Below are positions 50,363-59,979 of a DNA stretch of 64,000 nt, piece by piece. The stretch is from Dokdonella_A soli (lineage in GTDB: Bacteria > Pseudomonadota > Gammaproteobacteria > Xanthomonadales > Rhodanobacteraceae). Numbering within the stretch: the first letter of the stretch is position 1; the number at the start of each line of letters is the position of its first letter. Where the stretch lies: positions 1 through 64,000 of the forward strand of contig NZ_BAAAEU010000015.1 in the NCBI RefSeq assembly GCF_039523175.1. The letters are read 5' to 3'. Position numbers and translations under genes: made by a program. A model generated the notes under the pieces. That model did not search any database, was not told the DNA's origin, and saw only the letters and a list, made by a program, of their open reading frames with translations.

Positions 50363-50376
50363 TATCAACGTTGTCA
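50363..50376. promoter_or_regulatory. LacI-type operator near nagP
   Basis: TATCAACGTTGTCA is an imperfect copy of the palindrome TGACAACGTTGTCA, 67 bp upstream of the nagP start. It probably binds the adjacent LacI regulator to repress the leftward transcript. Confidence 0.7.
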
Positions 50377-50517
50377 TTTACGCGGCATGCCGCCGCCGGA
50401 ACAGCCATCTGCCTATTTGAAGCGGGTTTCCATAGGTGTTCCGGCTCGACGCGCTGCATCCGTGGCAGAGCCAGACTATAGGCTCGAGGCCAGGCCTGGT
50501 CATTTTGCAGTGCACAT

Positions 50518-50531
50518 TGACAACGTTGTCA
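50518..50531. promoter_or_regulatory. LacI-type operator near nagK
   Basis: TGACAACGTTGTCA is a perfect 14-bp palindrome located 77 bp upstream of the kinase start. It matches the CAACGTTG core of the left operator and probably controls the rightward transcript. The two sites are about 155 bp apart, compatible with looping. Confidence 0.82.
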
Positions 50532-50607
50532 GACGTGTCGAGACTGCGCCGCGTCGTGTCCGCACAAGTGTTGCGGGCGCGGGGCGCTTGCAGCGACGAG
50601 GGAAGGA

Positions 50608-51645
50608 ATGGGCACCAGCCGCCAGCAAATCCTGCCGCGTGGACAGGACGTACCGCTGATCGCAGCGGACGTCGGCGGCACGCATGCGCGCGTCGGACTG
50701 ATCGGCGCAGGCGCGGATCGCAACGGCCGCTTTTCGATCTCGCATTACCGCAAGTACGCCTGCGCGGACTTTCCCAGCCTGGCCGCGATCATCGGCGAGT
50801 TCCGCCAGAGCGTCGCGCAGGTGCCGGTCGACCGTGTCGCCCTTGCGATCGCCGGCTATGTCGTCGACGACGCCGTGGTCAACGTGAACCTGCCGTGGGC
50901 GGTGTCGATTTCCGGCCTGCGTGCCGCGCTCGGCGTGCGCGATCTTGCGATCGTCAACGATTTCGAGGCCGTCGCGCATGCGATCGGCCATGTCGATATG
51001 GCCGACACCACGCTGCTGAGCGGACCGTCCATCGCGCCACAGGGTCCGGTGTTGGTGGTCGGCCCCGGCACCGGTCTCGGCGCCGCGGTGCGCATTCCGC
51101 ATGGCGATCATCCGCTCATCCTCGCCACCGAAGCGGGGCAGGCGACCTTGGCGCCGAATACCGATTTCGAGATCGATGTGCTGCGCGAGCTGCGCCGGCG
51201 CGGCTCGCGCGTGCTGATCGAGCACGTGCTCTCCGGCACCGGCCTGATGAATCTGCACGCGGCGATCCGTGCACTGCACGGCGCAGCGGCCATGCCGATG
51301 ACGCCCGCGCAGATCAGCGCCGCGGCGCTTGCCGGCTCCGATCCGCTCGCGCTGGAAACCGTCGAGGTGTTCTGCGGCTGGTTCGGCGGCGTGCTGGGCG
51401 ACCTCGCCCTGCTGTACGGCGCGCAGGGCGGCATCTATCTCGCTGGCGGCGTGTTGCCGCAGATCAGGGATCTGTTGATGCGCAGCACGTTCGTCGAGCG
51501 CTTCCTGGACAAGGGCGCGATGCGCGAGGCGCTCGCACGCACGCCCGTACGCCTGGTCGATCACGCCCAACTAGGCGTGATCGGCGCGGCCAGCTGGTAT
51601 TTCGCCCGCGACTCGGACCCGAGCGCGCGGGCGCTCACGAGATGA
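50608..51645 (+). CDS. glucokinase-family sugar kinase (NagK/Glk)
   Basis: The 345-residue protein belongs to the bacterial glucokinase (Glk) family of the ASKHA fold: phosphate-1 motif IAADVGGTHARVGLIG, IVNDFEAVAHAIGH with the catalytic Asp, and phosphate-2/ATP loop VVGPGTGLGAAV, with EHVLSGTGLMNLH later. In Xanthomonads such kinases in nag clusters phosphorylate GlcNAc. Substrate choice between glucose and GlcNAc cannot be read here, but the position argues for GlcNAc (NagK). A GGGAAGGA ribosome-binding site is present. It diverges from nagP across the operator region. Confidence 0.9.
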   Translation: MGTSRQQILPRGQDVPLIAADVGGTHARVGLIGAGADRNGRFSISHYRKYACADFPSLAAIIGEFRQSVAQVPVDRVALAIAGYVVDDAVVNVNLPWAVSISGLRAALGVRDLAIVNDFEAVAHAIGHVDMADTTLLSGPSIAPQGPVLVVGPGTGLGAAVRIPHGDHPLILATEAGQATLAPNTDFEIDVLRELRRRGSRVLIEHVLSGTGLMNLHAAIRALHGAAAMPMTPAQISAAALAGSDPLALETVEVFCGWFGGVLGDLALLYGAQGGIYLAGGVLPQIRDLLMRSTFVERFLDKGAMREALARTPVRLVDHAQLGVIGAASWYFARDSDPSARALTR

Positions 51646-51737
51646 CTGGAGTTGTATCGACCTAGGGATCCATACGAGCTGACGAGCGACGTGCAGCGGA
51701 TACGTCCTCGGCCCATTACTTGAGGAGGGGAAAGATC

Positions 51738-54494
51738 ATGAAGTACCCGAGAACGATTCTTGCGGCGAGCATCCTCGCCGCATTCGGTTTCGTCGGCGCC
51801 GTGCAGGCCGGCGATGCGGCTGCGCCCGATGCAGCGGCGGCGCAGGACACCTCCGGCACGGAAAGCCAGCAGATGGAAACCGTGGTCGTGCACGGCATCC
51901 GCGAGAGCCTGAAGCGCTCGCTGGAGACCAAGCGCGATGCGAACGCAGTCGTCGACGCGATCACCGCCGAGGACATCGGCAAGTTCCCGAGCACGAACGT
52001 CGCCGAGGCGATGTCGCAGATTCCGGGCGTCACGATCGACCGCCGCTTCGGTCAGGGCGAGCGCGTCAGCATCGATGGCACCGATCCGAGCCTGAACCTG
52101 TCCTTCCTCGATGGCCACCCGGTCGCGCAGACCAACTGGCTGTACGGCGAGCAGCCGAACCGTGGCTTCGACTACACGCTGCTGGCGCCGGAGATCCTCG
52201 GCAAGCTCGAGGTCTACAAGAGCCCCGAGGCGCGCCTGCCCGAGGGCAGCATCGGCGGCACCGTGATCATGCACACGCGCAATCCGCTCGACCTCGACGC
52301 GAACACGTTCAGCGCGTCGCTCGGCGCGACCTACGGCGACCAGTCCGACGCGACCAAGCCGAACGCGTCGGCGCTGTACAGCTGGAAGAATGCCGACAGC
52401 ACGTTCGGCGTCGCCGTATCCGCGCAGCACTATGAGGAGAAGGTCGATCGTCAGGGCATCGAAACGTTCGGCTACAGCCCGGTGTCGAGCCTGGCGTCCG
52501 CGAGCCCCGCAGTCGCGGCCGCCATCGCTTCGGGCCAATTGAAGCCGACCGACGTCATTCCGCAGGAAATCAACGCGGCGTACTTCCAGCAGACGCGCAA
52601 GCGCAACAGCGCGACGATCAACCTGCAGTGGAAGCCGAGCGACCAGTTCGAGATCGGCCTCAACGGCCTGTACGTCCGCGAGAACTTCAACAACTTCAAC
52701 CAGTCGATGTACGGCTTCACCACGCAGACGCCGCAGAACATCACCGGCCTGTCCTCGGCGGTGAACGGCCTGGTCACCAGTGGCCATTCCTGCGGCAACG
52801 ACACGCCGACCTGCCCCGGCTTGCCCGCGAACGGCGGCAACGGCGCGGTCAACACCTACATCGACAACCAGGTGCGCACGTCCACCGTCACCACCAAGGG
52901 ACTCGACCTCAACGGCCTCTACAAGGGTGACGGCTGGCGCCTCGGCGGCGCGATCGGGCAGAGCAAGGCCGACAACAAGGACAACTCGCAGGCCTTCATC
53001 GAGCCGTACTACAACGGCGGCTATACGTGGAACGTGAACAGCGGCATCAAGTTCGACAGCCCGTCGGCGGCAGCCAATCCGGCCAACTGGCATGACGGCG
53101 ACACGCCGGGCGGCGGCTGGGGCGGCAACTACGCGAAATGGCCGGCGAACGCGAAGGACACCTACGCCCAGCTCGACTTCAGCAAGGACTTCGACGGCTT
53201 CTTCAACCAGTTGCTCGCCGGCGTGCGCTACGCCAAGCACGACGAGGATCGCACCCTCTACATCTTCGGCGGCGTGCGCACCGGCAATCTCGCGACGATC
53301 GGCTACAACGGCCTGACCGACATCCTGTCCGGCTTCGACGGCTGGTCCAGCGACCAACAGCACCACGTGCAGACCAGCTTTGACAATGTGCGGAACTGGG
53401 TGCTCGGCAGCCCGCTCGGCACCACGCCGGACGCCGGGTCGTTCCTCAACAACTCATATGCGATCACGCAGAAGTCCGACGCGGCCTACGTGCAGGGCAA
53501 CTTCGGCACCGAAGCGCTGCGCGGCAACGTCGGCCTGCGCTTCGTGCGCACCGAGATCGACAGCTCCGGCTACAGCTACAGCGGCGCGCCGAGCTATCCG
53601 CCGCCGGCCGGCAGCTACCAGACGGTGAACGTCTCGCACAACAACGTGCTGCCGTCGTTCAACGTCGCCTACGACCTTGCCCCCGACCTCATATTGCGCG
53701 GCGCCGCCGCCGAAGTCATCGCCTGGGCGCCGTACAACCAGGAAGTGCACAACACGTTCCTCAACGACACCGTGCTGACCGGCTCCGGCGGCAACGCGAA
53801 CCTCGACCCGTACAAGTCGATCAACTTCAACGTGTCGCTGGAGTGGTACTTCGCCGAGCAGTCGGTGTTGGCCGCGTCGGTGTTCTACAAGAACGTGCTG
53901 AACTACATCACGACCGATTCGCACATCGAGCGCCAGTTCAACTCGATGCACACGACCGATCCGGCGACTTACCAGCGCATCTACGTCGACGGCCACCTCG
54001 GCAACTGCGACGCGAACGGCTTCTGCGACTACAGCGTGCTGCGTCCGCTCAACGGCGGCAAGGCCAAGGTCAAGGGCCTGACCCTTAGCTACCAGCAGCC
54101 GTTCGGCGACACCGGCTTCGGCTTGTCCGCGAACTACACAATCACCGACGCAAACACCAAGAGCGGACAGGACCTGCCGTACAACTCGAAGAACGCGATC
54201 AATATCAGCCCGTACTACGAGAAGGGCCCGTTCAGTGCGCGCATCACCTACGGCTGGCGCAGCCACTACCTCGCTGGCGGCTATGTCGCGGGCGCGCCGC
54301 CGGCATCGGTCGACTCCTATGCCGAGCTGGACGCGTCGGCGACCTGGCGCCTCAACCGCCAATGGTCGGTCACCGTCAACGCGATGAACCTGCTCGACGA
54401 GACCTACTTCGAGTACCTCGGCACCAAGAATCTGCTCGCCGGCAAATACGACAGCGGCCGCCGCTACATGGCCACCGTGCATTTCGATTTTTGA
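51738..54494 (+). CDS. TonB-dependent receptor for GlcNAc or chitooligosaccharides
   Basis: The 918-residue protein has a signal peptide (residues 1-24), an N-terminal segment with METVVVHGIRESLKRSLETK (TonB-box region), a plug domain (TAEDIGKFPSTNVAEAMSQI) and an outer-membrane beta-barrel ending with an aromatic F, as expected (MATVHFDF). It belongs to the Xanthomonas/Caulobacter-type oligosaccharide receptors. The start follows GAGGAGG; the gap to the kinase is 92 bp, so both may share the operator-controlled promoter. Genomic context with GH20 hexosaminidase and nag genes suggests import of GlcNAc or chitin fragments. Confidence 0.92.
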   Translation: MKYPRTILAASILAAFGFVGAVQAGDAAAPDAAAAQDTSGTESQQMETVVVHGIRESLKRSLETKRDANAVVDAITAEDIGKFPSTNVAEAMSQIPGVTIDRRFGQGERVSIDGTDPSLNLSFLDGHPVAQTNWLYGEQPNRGFDYTLLAPEILGKLEVYKSPEARLPEGSIGGTVIMHTRNPLDLDANTFSASLGATYGDQSDATKPNASALYSWKNADSTFGVAVSAQHYEEKVDRQGIETFGYSPVSSLASASPAVAAAIASGQLKPTDVIPQEINAAYFQQTRKRNSATINLQWKPSDQFEIGLNGLYVRENFNNFNQSMYGFTTQTPQNITGLSSAVNGLVTSGHSCGNDTPTCPGLPANGGNGAVNTYIDNQVRTSTVTTKGLDLNGLYKGDGWRLGGAIGQSKADNKDNSQAFIEPYYNGGYTWNVNSGIKFDSPSAAANPANWHDGDTPGGGWGGNYAKWPANAKDTYAQLDFSKDFDGFFNQLLAGVRYAKHDEDRTLYIFGGVRTGNLATIGYNGLTDILSGFDGWSSDQQHHVQTSFDNVRNWVLGSPLGTTPDAGSFLNNSYAITQKSDAAYVQGNFGTEALRGNVGLRFVRTEIDSSGYSYSGAPSYPPPAGSYQTVNVSHNNVLPSFNVAYDLAPDLILRGAAAEVIAWAPYNQEVHNTFLNDTVLTGSGGNANLDPYKSINFNVSLEWYFAEQSVLAASVFYKNVLNYITTDSHIERQFNSMHTTDPATYQRIYVDGHLGNCDANGFCDYSVLRPLNGGKAKVKGLTLSYQQPFGDTGFGLSANYTITDANTKSGQDLPYNSKNAINISPYYEKGPFSARITYGWRSHYLAGGYVAGAPPASVDSYAELDASATWRLNRQWSVTVNAMNLLDETYFEYLGTKNLLAGKYDSGRRYMATVHFDF

Positions 54495-54513
54495 GCGGTT
54501 TGAAAAACCGCTC
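54493..54513 (+). terminator. hairpin overlapping the TonB receptor stop
   Basis: GAGCGGTTT and AAACCGCTC (9-bp arms, 3-base loop) begin within the TGA codon. No long T-tract follows. It could terminate or stabilise the receptor transcript. Confidence 0.65.
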
Positions 54514-54534
54514 CGGCACAGGGATGTGCCGCCG

Positions 54535-54898
54535 CGACGAGCACGCAAGTGCTCGTCGTGACAAAGGTGGCGCGGCTATGCCGCGACCGTTTGTTTGCAA
54601 ACGGCGGCAGGATGCCCAGTTTTGCAGACAACTCTGACGTCGCCCTCGGCAAGCGATGTGCAGGAGGGTCCGGACGCATGTCCGGGCCCGCTGTTTTCTG
54701 TACGCGATTGGTGTCGAACCGCAGCACCTGCCTGCCCTTCTCCCTCCGGGATCGACGGTCGCCCTCCGGCGACCGGAGGGCGGCCCGAAGGGCCGGATGA
54801 GGGTTCGGCCAAAGTAGTGCGCATCATGTCACTCGAGAATTTGGGTGTCGTACTCCGCCCGAACCCTCACCCCAACCCCTCTCCCGGAGGGAGAGGGG
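54535..54898. repeat. cluster of REP-like intergenic hairpins
   Basis: Several strong hairpins follow one another: cgacgagcac/gtgctcgtcg (54535-54558), cgccctccgg/ccggagggcg (54760-54782), ggccc/gggcc just after, and cccctctccc/gggagagggg (54876-54898). The last, preceded by GAACCCTCACCCCAA, is the type of REP element found in many copies in Xanthomonadales genomes. No gene was found in this region. Confidence 0.75.
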
Positions 54899-54931
54899 CG
54901 TACAACATTTAAGGCTGAGGTAGAGGTCAAC

Positions 54932-57313
54932 ATGTCGCCGATCCGGAACAGCAGTGCGTTTCAAGCCGCCGGTCCCCGCACGACATTCGTGCGAGCCGCA
55001 TTCACTCTGCTCGTCCCACTCATCCTCGTCGCGTGCACGACCACGCCGACGCGCACGCCGGACCATCCCGCGCTGTCGCTGATCCCGCAACCGGCGCGCA
55101 TCGAACCACGTCCAGGCACATTCCACCTGCGCCAAGGCGCGCCACTGATCGTCGCCTCGCATAACGCCGAAGCCGCCGCGATCGCGCGTCGCTTCGCCGA
55201 CCTGCTCGCAAGCACACGCGGCATCCATCTCGACGTGCGCCCGTTCGGCGACGGCGACGGCGACGTACGCGATGCGATCGTGTTCTCGCTCGACGCGAAC
55301 GACACACTGGCGCCGGCCGGCGAGGGTTACGAGCTGCTCGTCGACACGCAACACATGCGCATCAACGCACGCGAGGCGCACGGCCTGTTCTACGGCGGCG
55401 TCACGCTGTGGCAACTGCTGACGCAGGAAACGACGCCAGTCGCATCGATCGACGTACCGGCGCTGCGCATCGTCGACGAACCGCGTCTCGCCTGGCGCGG
55501 CGCGATGCTCGATTCCTCGCGTCATTTCCAGCCGCCCGAATTCGTCAAGCGCTTCATCGACCAGCTCGCGCTGCTCAAGCTCAACACGTTTCACTGGCAC
55601 CTGACCGACGACCAGGGCTGGCGCATCGAGATCAGGCGCTATCCACGCCTGACCGAGGTCGGCGCGTGGCGGCGCCCGGCCGGCGCGGCGGGCACCGATG
55701 CGAACGGCCAGCCGGTCCGCTACGGCGGCTTCTACACGCAGGATCAGATCCGCGACATCGTGCGCTACGCGGCCGAGCGCAACATCACGATCGTTCCCGA
55801 GATCGACATGCCCGGCCACATGCAGGCCGCGATCGCGGCGTATCCGGAGCTCGGCAGCATCGGCGACAAACCCGTCGTCTCGCCGGACTGGGGCGTACAC
55901 AGCTATCTGCTCAATACCGACGACGCGACATTCACGTTCATGCAGAACGTGCTCGACGAGATCATGCAGCTGTTTCCCGGTGCGTACATCCACGTCGGCG
56001 GTGACGAGGCGATCAAGGACCAATGGAAGGCGTCGCCGCGCGTGCAGGCGCGCATGCACGAACTGGGAATCGCCGACGAGGATCATCTGCAGGGCTGGTT
56101 CATCGCACGCTTGCAGAAGTACCTTGCCGCGCATGGCCGCAAGTTGATCGGCTGGGACGAGACCCTCGAAGGCGGCCTGCCGCCGGATGCGACCGTGATG
56201 TCCTGGCGCGGCGCTCAGGGCGGCATCGATGCCGCGCGCGCAGGCCACGACGTCGTGATGGCGCCGTCGCCGGACCTCTATCTCGATCATCTGCAGAGCG
56301 ATGCCGCCGACGAACCTTCAGGTCGCCCGGACCTGCGCACGCTCGCGGACATCTACGCGTTCCAGCCGGCACCGGCCAGCATGGACGCCGCTGCGACGAA
56401 GCACGTGCTCGGTGCGCAGGCAAACCTGTGGACCGAGCATATGCGCACGACCGCGATGGTCGAGCATGCGGCATTTCCGCGACTCGCCGCGCTCGCCGAG
56501 GCGCTGTGGTCGCCACCGCCGGGACATGACTGGCCAGGTTTCGTCGCTCGCCTCGTGCCACAGATGGAGCGCTGGCGCGCGCTCGGGATCGCCGCAGCCG
56601 ACAGCGCGTTCGAGGTGCGCTTCGCGGAAGATCATGACCGCGAACACGGCAGAATGCGCATCACCTTGTCGAACCAGGTCGCGCTGCCGATCCGCTACAT
56701 CACGGACGGCCGCGAGCCGACCGCGACCTCGCCGCTGTATCGAGAGGCGTTGCAGCTGCCGGTCCCCGCAGCGCTGCGCGCGGCGACGTTTCTCGGCGAT
56801 CACCGCGTCGGTGCAGTGCAGGCACGCGACTACACGCCCGATTCCCTGCTGCGCCGATCCAGCGATGCGCTCAAACAGTGCAGCGGCAAGCTGACCCTGC
56901 GTCTCGAGCACGACGCGCCGGCCAGCGGTCCGCGCGCGTTCTTCGACGTCGATCTGTTCGATCCGTGCTGGATCTACGAACGCGCGCCGCTGGACGGCAT
57001 CGATGCGATCGCGGTCGCGGTCGGCCGGTTGCCGTACAACTTCCAGCTCGCGCACGACACGGAGAACATCGTGCCGCGCCCGGCGCCGGCATCTGCTCAC
57101 GGCGAGTTGCTCGTGAAGCTCGACTCCTGCGCTGGCGCGACGATCGCGACGTTGCCGCTCGATCCCGCGCTCGCGAATCCGGCCGTGACCACACTCCACG
57201 CGCGCCTGCCGCCGCACACCGGCGCGCACGACCTCTGCCTCGTGTTCAGCGGCCGCGGCCACGATCCGTTGTGGGCGATCGACAGCGTGCAGCTGGTTCC
57301 TGCGTCGCGCTGA
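54932..57313 (+). CDS. GH20 beta-N-acetylhexosaminidase lipoprotein
   Basis: The 793-residue protein has a lipoprotein signal (AAFTLLVPLILVAC, lipobox LVAC), a GH20b domain (about 45-175) and the GH20 catalytic barrel (about 180-540). The barrel contains FHWHLTDDQGWRIEI, IVPEIDMPGHMQA and the Asp-Glu pair in IHVGGDEAIKDQW. The C-terminal 250 residues hold a chitobiase-like and a beta-rich carbohydrate-binding region (FDVDLFDPCWIYERAPLDG). It trims GlcNAc from chitooligosaccharides or glycans at the cell envelope, feeding the nag pathway. The start follows GAGG; no nag operator is visible directly upstream. Confidence 0.93.
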   Translation: MSPIRNSSAFQAAGPRTTFVRAAFTLLVPLILVACTTTPTRTPDHPALSLIPQPARIEPRPGTFHLRQGAPLIVASHNAEAAAIARRFADLLASTRGIHLDVRPFGDGDGDVRDAIVFSLDANDTLAPAGEGYELLVDTQHMRINAREAHGLFYGGVTLWQLLTQETTPVASIDVPALRIVDEPRLAWRGAMLDSSRHFQPPEFVKRFIDQLALLKLNTFHWHLTDDQGWRIEIRRYPRLTEVGAWRRPAGAAGTDANGQPVRYGGFYTQDQIRDIVRYAAERNITIVPEIDMPGHMQAAIAAYPELGSIGDKPVVSPDWGVHSYLLNTDDATFTFMQNVLDEIMQLFPGAYIHVGGDEAIKDQWKASPRVQARMHELGIADEDHLQGWFIARLQKYLAAHGRKLIGWDETLEGGLPPDATVMSWRGAQGGIDAARAGHDVVMAPSPDLYLDHLQSDAADEPSGRPDLRTLADIYAFQPAPASMDAAATKHVLGAQANLWTEHMRTTAMVEHAAFPRLAALAEALWSPPPGHDWPGFVARLVPQMERWRALGIAAADSAFEVRFAEDHDREHGRMRITLSNQVALPIRYITDGREPTATSPLYREALQLPVPAALRAATFLGDHRVGAVQARDYTPDSLLRRSSDALKQCSGKLTLRLEHDAPASGPRAFFDVDLFDPCWIYERAPLDGIDAIAVAVGRLPYNFQLAHDTENIVPRPAPASAHGELLVKLDSCAGATIATLPLDPALANPAVTTLHARLPPHTGAHDLCLVFSGRGHDPLWAIDSVQLVPASR

Positions 57314-57317
57314 TCCG

Positions 57318-57920
57318 CTACAGGCACTCCAGGGCCGCGACTGAGCGCAACAGCCGCGGCGACAGATACGAATGCGAGCCGCACGGCAGCAGGCCGGCAT
57401 CGACGAAGCGTGCGCGATACCACGCGGGTGCGCGCGCGATGAAACCGTGGGTGTCGCCGGACGCGTTGTCGCGCGAGGTGAACACCTCGAGGAACGCGAG
57501 TCCCTCGAGCAGATCGCCGAAACCCGACAGCCCGCGTTGCAGCTCGCGCGCCGGCACGTAGTGCAGCACGTCGCTGCAGACAATCAGGTCGAAGCGGGTG
57601 TCGAAGCGCAGGTCGCCGAGCTGGCCGAAGGTCGCCAGGCCGATGTCGCGCCTGCGCCCGTAGCGCGCGACCGCATACGCGCTCGAATCGAGGCCGCGGT
57701 ATTCGATGCCGGGTCGCAGCTTCAGCAGCGGCGCGCGCCACAGCCCCTCGCCGCAGCCGACGTCGAGCACATTGCGCAGCGGTCGCGCGAGGTAGTACTC
57801 GGCCAGGTGCACGACCATCGCGACCTTGCGCGCGAGTTCCGCGCGCGAACCCACGCGATGGCGTGCGTCGCGGTACCACTTCTCGAAATACGCGTGGTCG
57901 TATTGCTTCGTCATTGGCAT
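57318..57920 (-). CDS. class I SAM-dependent methyltransferase
   Basis: The 200-residue cytoplasmic protein has the SAM motif NVLDVGCGEGLWRAPLLKL, then RYGRRRDIGLATFGQLGDL and FDLIVCSDVLHYVPARELQR (motifs I-IV of small-molecule methyltransferases). The substrate is unknown. It is convergent with the hexosaminidase gene, with only 4 bp between the stops. The ATG at 57920 or, two codons later, 57914 could be the start; longer upstream frames have no homology. Confidence 0.88.
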   Translation of the reverse strand: MPMTKQYDHAYFEKWYRDARHRVGSRAELARKVAMVVHLAEYYLARPLRNVLDVGCGEGLWRAPLLKLRPGIEYRGLDSSAYAVARYGRRRDIGLATFGQLGDLRFDTRFDLIVCSDVLHYVPARELQRGLSGFGDLLEGLAFLEVFTSRDNASGDTHGFIARAPAWYRARFVDAGLLPCGSHSYLSPRLLRSVAALECL

Positions 57921-58121
57921 GTTCACCCAGGATCCGCAGGTTCTCCCTCGCCGGCGTGATCTTCGCCGAATTCGGGACGGACGCGGATGATAAGCTCGAG
58001 CGCACTCCGGTCCAGGGTCCATTCGATGGCGACAGTCAGACGCACGTCCAGGCCGAGCATCTCTCGACGTCCGGCTGGAACTGACGACGGTCGCCGGGCG
58101 GGATCGCAGGTATCGAAGTGG

Positions 58122-59903
58122 ATGTGCTGGGCGGTCGTGTTCGTGCTCGCTGCGAGCAACGCCATCGGCACCGAGGTCGCCAGACCCGAACCGGCGCTCG
58201 CGGATTTCCAATGGGGTACGAAGATACCGCTGCGCGACGGCGTGGAGTTGCAGGCCATGCTGTATCGCCCGGCCGGGCAGTCGTCGCCGCTGCCGTGCCT
58301 GCTCACGCTCACGCCGTACACCGCGCAGGCCGAACACGAGGCGGCTGCGCACTTCGCCACGCACGGCTACGTGTTCGCCGCGGTCGACGTGCGCGGCCGC
58401 GGCAATTCCGGCGGCGAGTTCAGCCCGTTCCGGCAGGAAGCGCAGGACGGTTACGACGCGGTCGAATGGCTTGCACGGCAACCCTACTGCAATGGCCGCG
58501 TCGGCATGTGGGGCGCGTCCTACCTCGGCTACACCCAATGGGCGACGGCCAAGGAATCTCCGCCGCATCTGGCCAGCATCGCGCCGACCGCGCCGGTCCA
58601 GCCTGGATTGGACTTCCCCCTGCGCAGCAACATGTTCCGCCCTTACGCGATGCGCTGGCTGACCTTCGTGAGCGGACACACGGCGCAGGAAACCATGTTC
58701 GGCGATCTGGCCTGGTGGGCGCGCCGGTTCCGCCAGGGCTTCGATGCGCACGCACCGATGGTGACGCTCGATGTACGGCTCGGCAATCCATCACCGATCT
58801 TTCGAGAGTGGGTCGCGCATCCGCATCAGGACGCGTACTGGGACAGCCTGCGTCCGACCGAACAGCAATACGCGCGCATGGATCTGCCGATCCTGACCAT
58901 CACCGGCCAGTACGACGCCGATCAGCCCGGCGCCCTGGCCTACTATCGCTCGCACAGGGCGCATGCGTCGGCGCCGGCGAGATCCAGGCACTATCTCGTC
59001 ATCGGCCCCTGGGATCACGCCGGCACCGCGGAACCGCGCGCGCAGATACGCGGCCTGACCTTCGGCCCGCGCAGCCTGGTCGACATGAACGCGCTGCATC
59101 GGGAGTGGTACGACTGGACGCTGAAGAACGGTCCCAAGCCGGCCTTCCTCGAGAAGCCGGTCGCGTACTACGTCGCCGGGCTGGAGCAGTGGCGCCACGC
59201 GGATTCGCTGGAGGCGATCACCGGAGCGCAGCGCGTGCTCTATCTTGCTTCCGGCGGCGGGCGTGCCAATGGCGCGTTCGCGTCCGGCGATCTGGTCGCG
59301 GACGCTTCCGTGGTGCGCGGTGGCAGCGATCGTTATCGCTACGATCCGCTCGACGTCAGCAGCGCCGACGTCGACGTCGTGGAGGCAACGGACCGGGAAC
59401 TGATCGACCAGCGGCGCGTGCTCGCCGATCGCGGCAAACATCTGGTCTATCACAGCGAACCGTTCGCCGAGGACACCGAAATTTCGGGTTTCTTCAAGCT
59501 CGATGCCTGGATCGCGATCGACCAGGCGGATACCGACTTCGCCGTCGGCATCTACGCCATCGCGCCCGACGGCAGCAGCGTGCTGTTGAGTTCCGACCGT
59601 CTGCGCGCGCGCTATCGCGAAAGTGCGCGCGAAGCCCGGTTCGCTGTCCCCGGCAAGATCGAGCGCTACACATTCGACGGCTTCACGTTCACCTCGCGCG
59701 TGTTGGGCAAAGGCAGCCGCCTGCGTACGGTGATCGGGCCGGTCAATTCGCTGCACGCGGAAAAGAACTACAACAGCGGCGGCATCGTCGCCGAAGAATC
59801 CGGCAAGGACGCGCGAACGGTCACGGTGAACCTGTATCACGACCGCGAGCACGCGAGCGCGTTGTACGTGCCGCTGGCGCGATCCGTCGCCGACGCCAGA
59901 TAG
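58122..59903 (+). CDS. secreted CocE/NonD-family alpha/beta hydrolase (Xaa-Pro peptidase type)
   Basis: The 593-residue protein has a probable signal peptide (CWAVVFVLAASNAIG) and a CocE/X-Pro dipeptidyl-peptidase fold. Motifs are PLRDGVELQAMLYRP, VDVRGRGNSGGEF, the nucleophile GMWGASYLGYTQW, Asp in ITGQYDADQPG, and His in GPWDHAG. The C-terminal jelly-roll domain is YRYDPLDVSS to VTVNLYHDREH. Members hydrolyse amides or esters such as cocaine, beta-lactam precursors and X-Pro peptides; the substrate here is unknown. The start is uncertain: the frame is open to 57987, but this ATG places the signal peptide first. Confidence 0.85.
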   Translation: MCWAVVFVLAASNAIGTEVARPEPALADFQWGTKIPLRDGVELQAMLYRPAGQSSPLPCLLTLTPYTAQAEHEAAAHFATHGYVFAAVDVRGRGNSGGEFSPFRQEAQDGYDAVEWLARQPYCNGRVGMWGASYLGYTQWATAKESPPHLASIAPTAPVQPGLDFPLRSNMFRPYAMRWLTFVSGHTAQETMFGDLAWWARRFRQGFDAHAPMVTLDVRLGNPSPIFREWVAHPHQDAYWDSLRPTEQQYARMDLPILTITGQYDADQPGALAYYRSHRAHASAPARSRHYLVIGPWDHAGTAEPRAQIRGLTFGPRSLVDMNALHREWYDWTLKNGPKPAFLEKPVAYYVAGLEQWRHADSLEAITGAQRVLYLASGGGRANGAFASGDLVADASVVRGGSDRYRYDPLDVSSADVDVVEATDRELIDQRRVLADRGKHLVYHSEPFAEDTEISGFFKLDAWIAIDQADTDFAVGIYAIAPDGSSVLLSSDRLRARYRESAREARFAVPGKIERYTFDGFTFTSRVLGKGSRLRTVIGPVNSLHAEKNYNSGGIVAEESGKDARTVTVNLYHDREHASALYVPLARSVADAR

Positions 59904-59979
59904 GACGCAGGCAGGCAGATCGGGTACTGCGATTCGAGCGGCTCCCTGTCGAGTGCCGTGGTTGCAATGCGCGGCAAGG

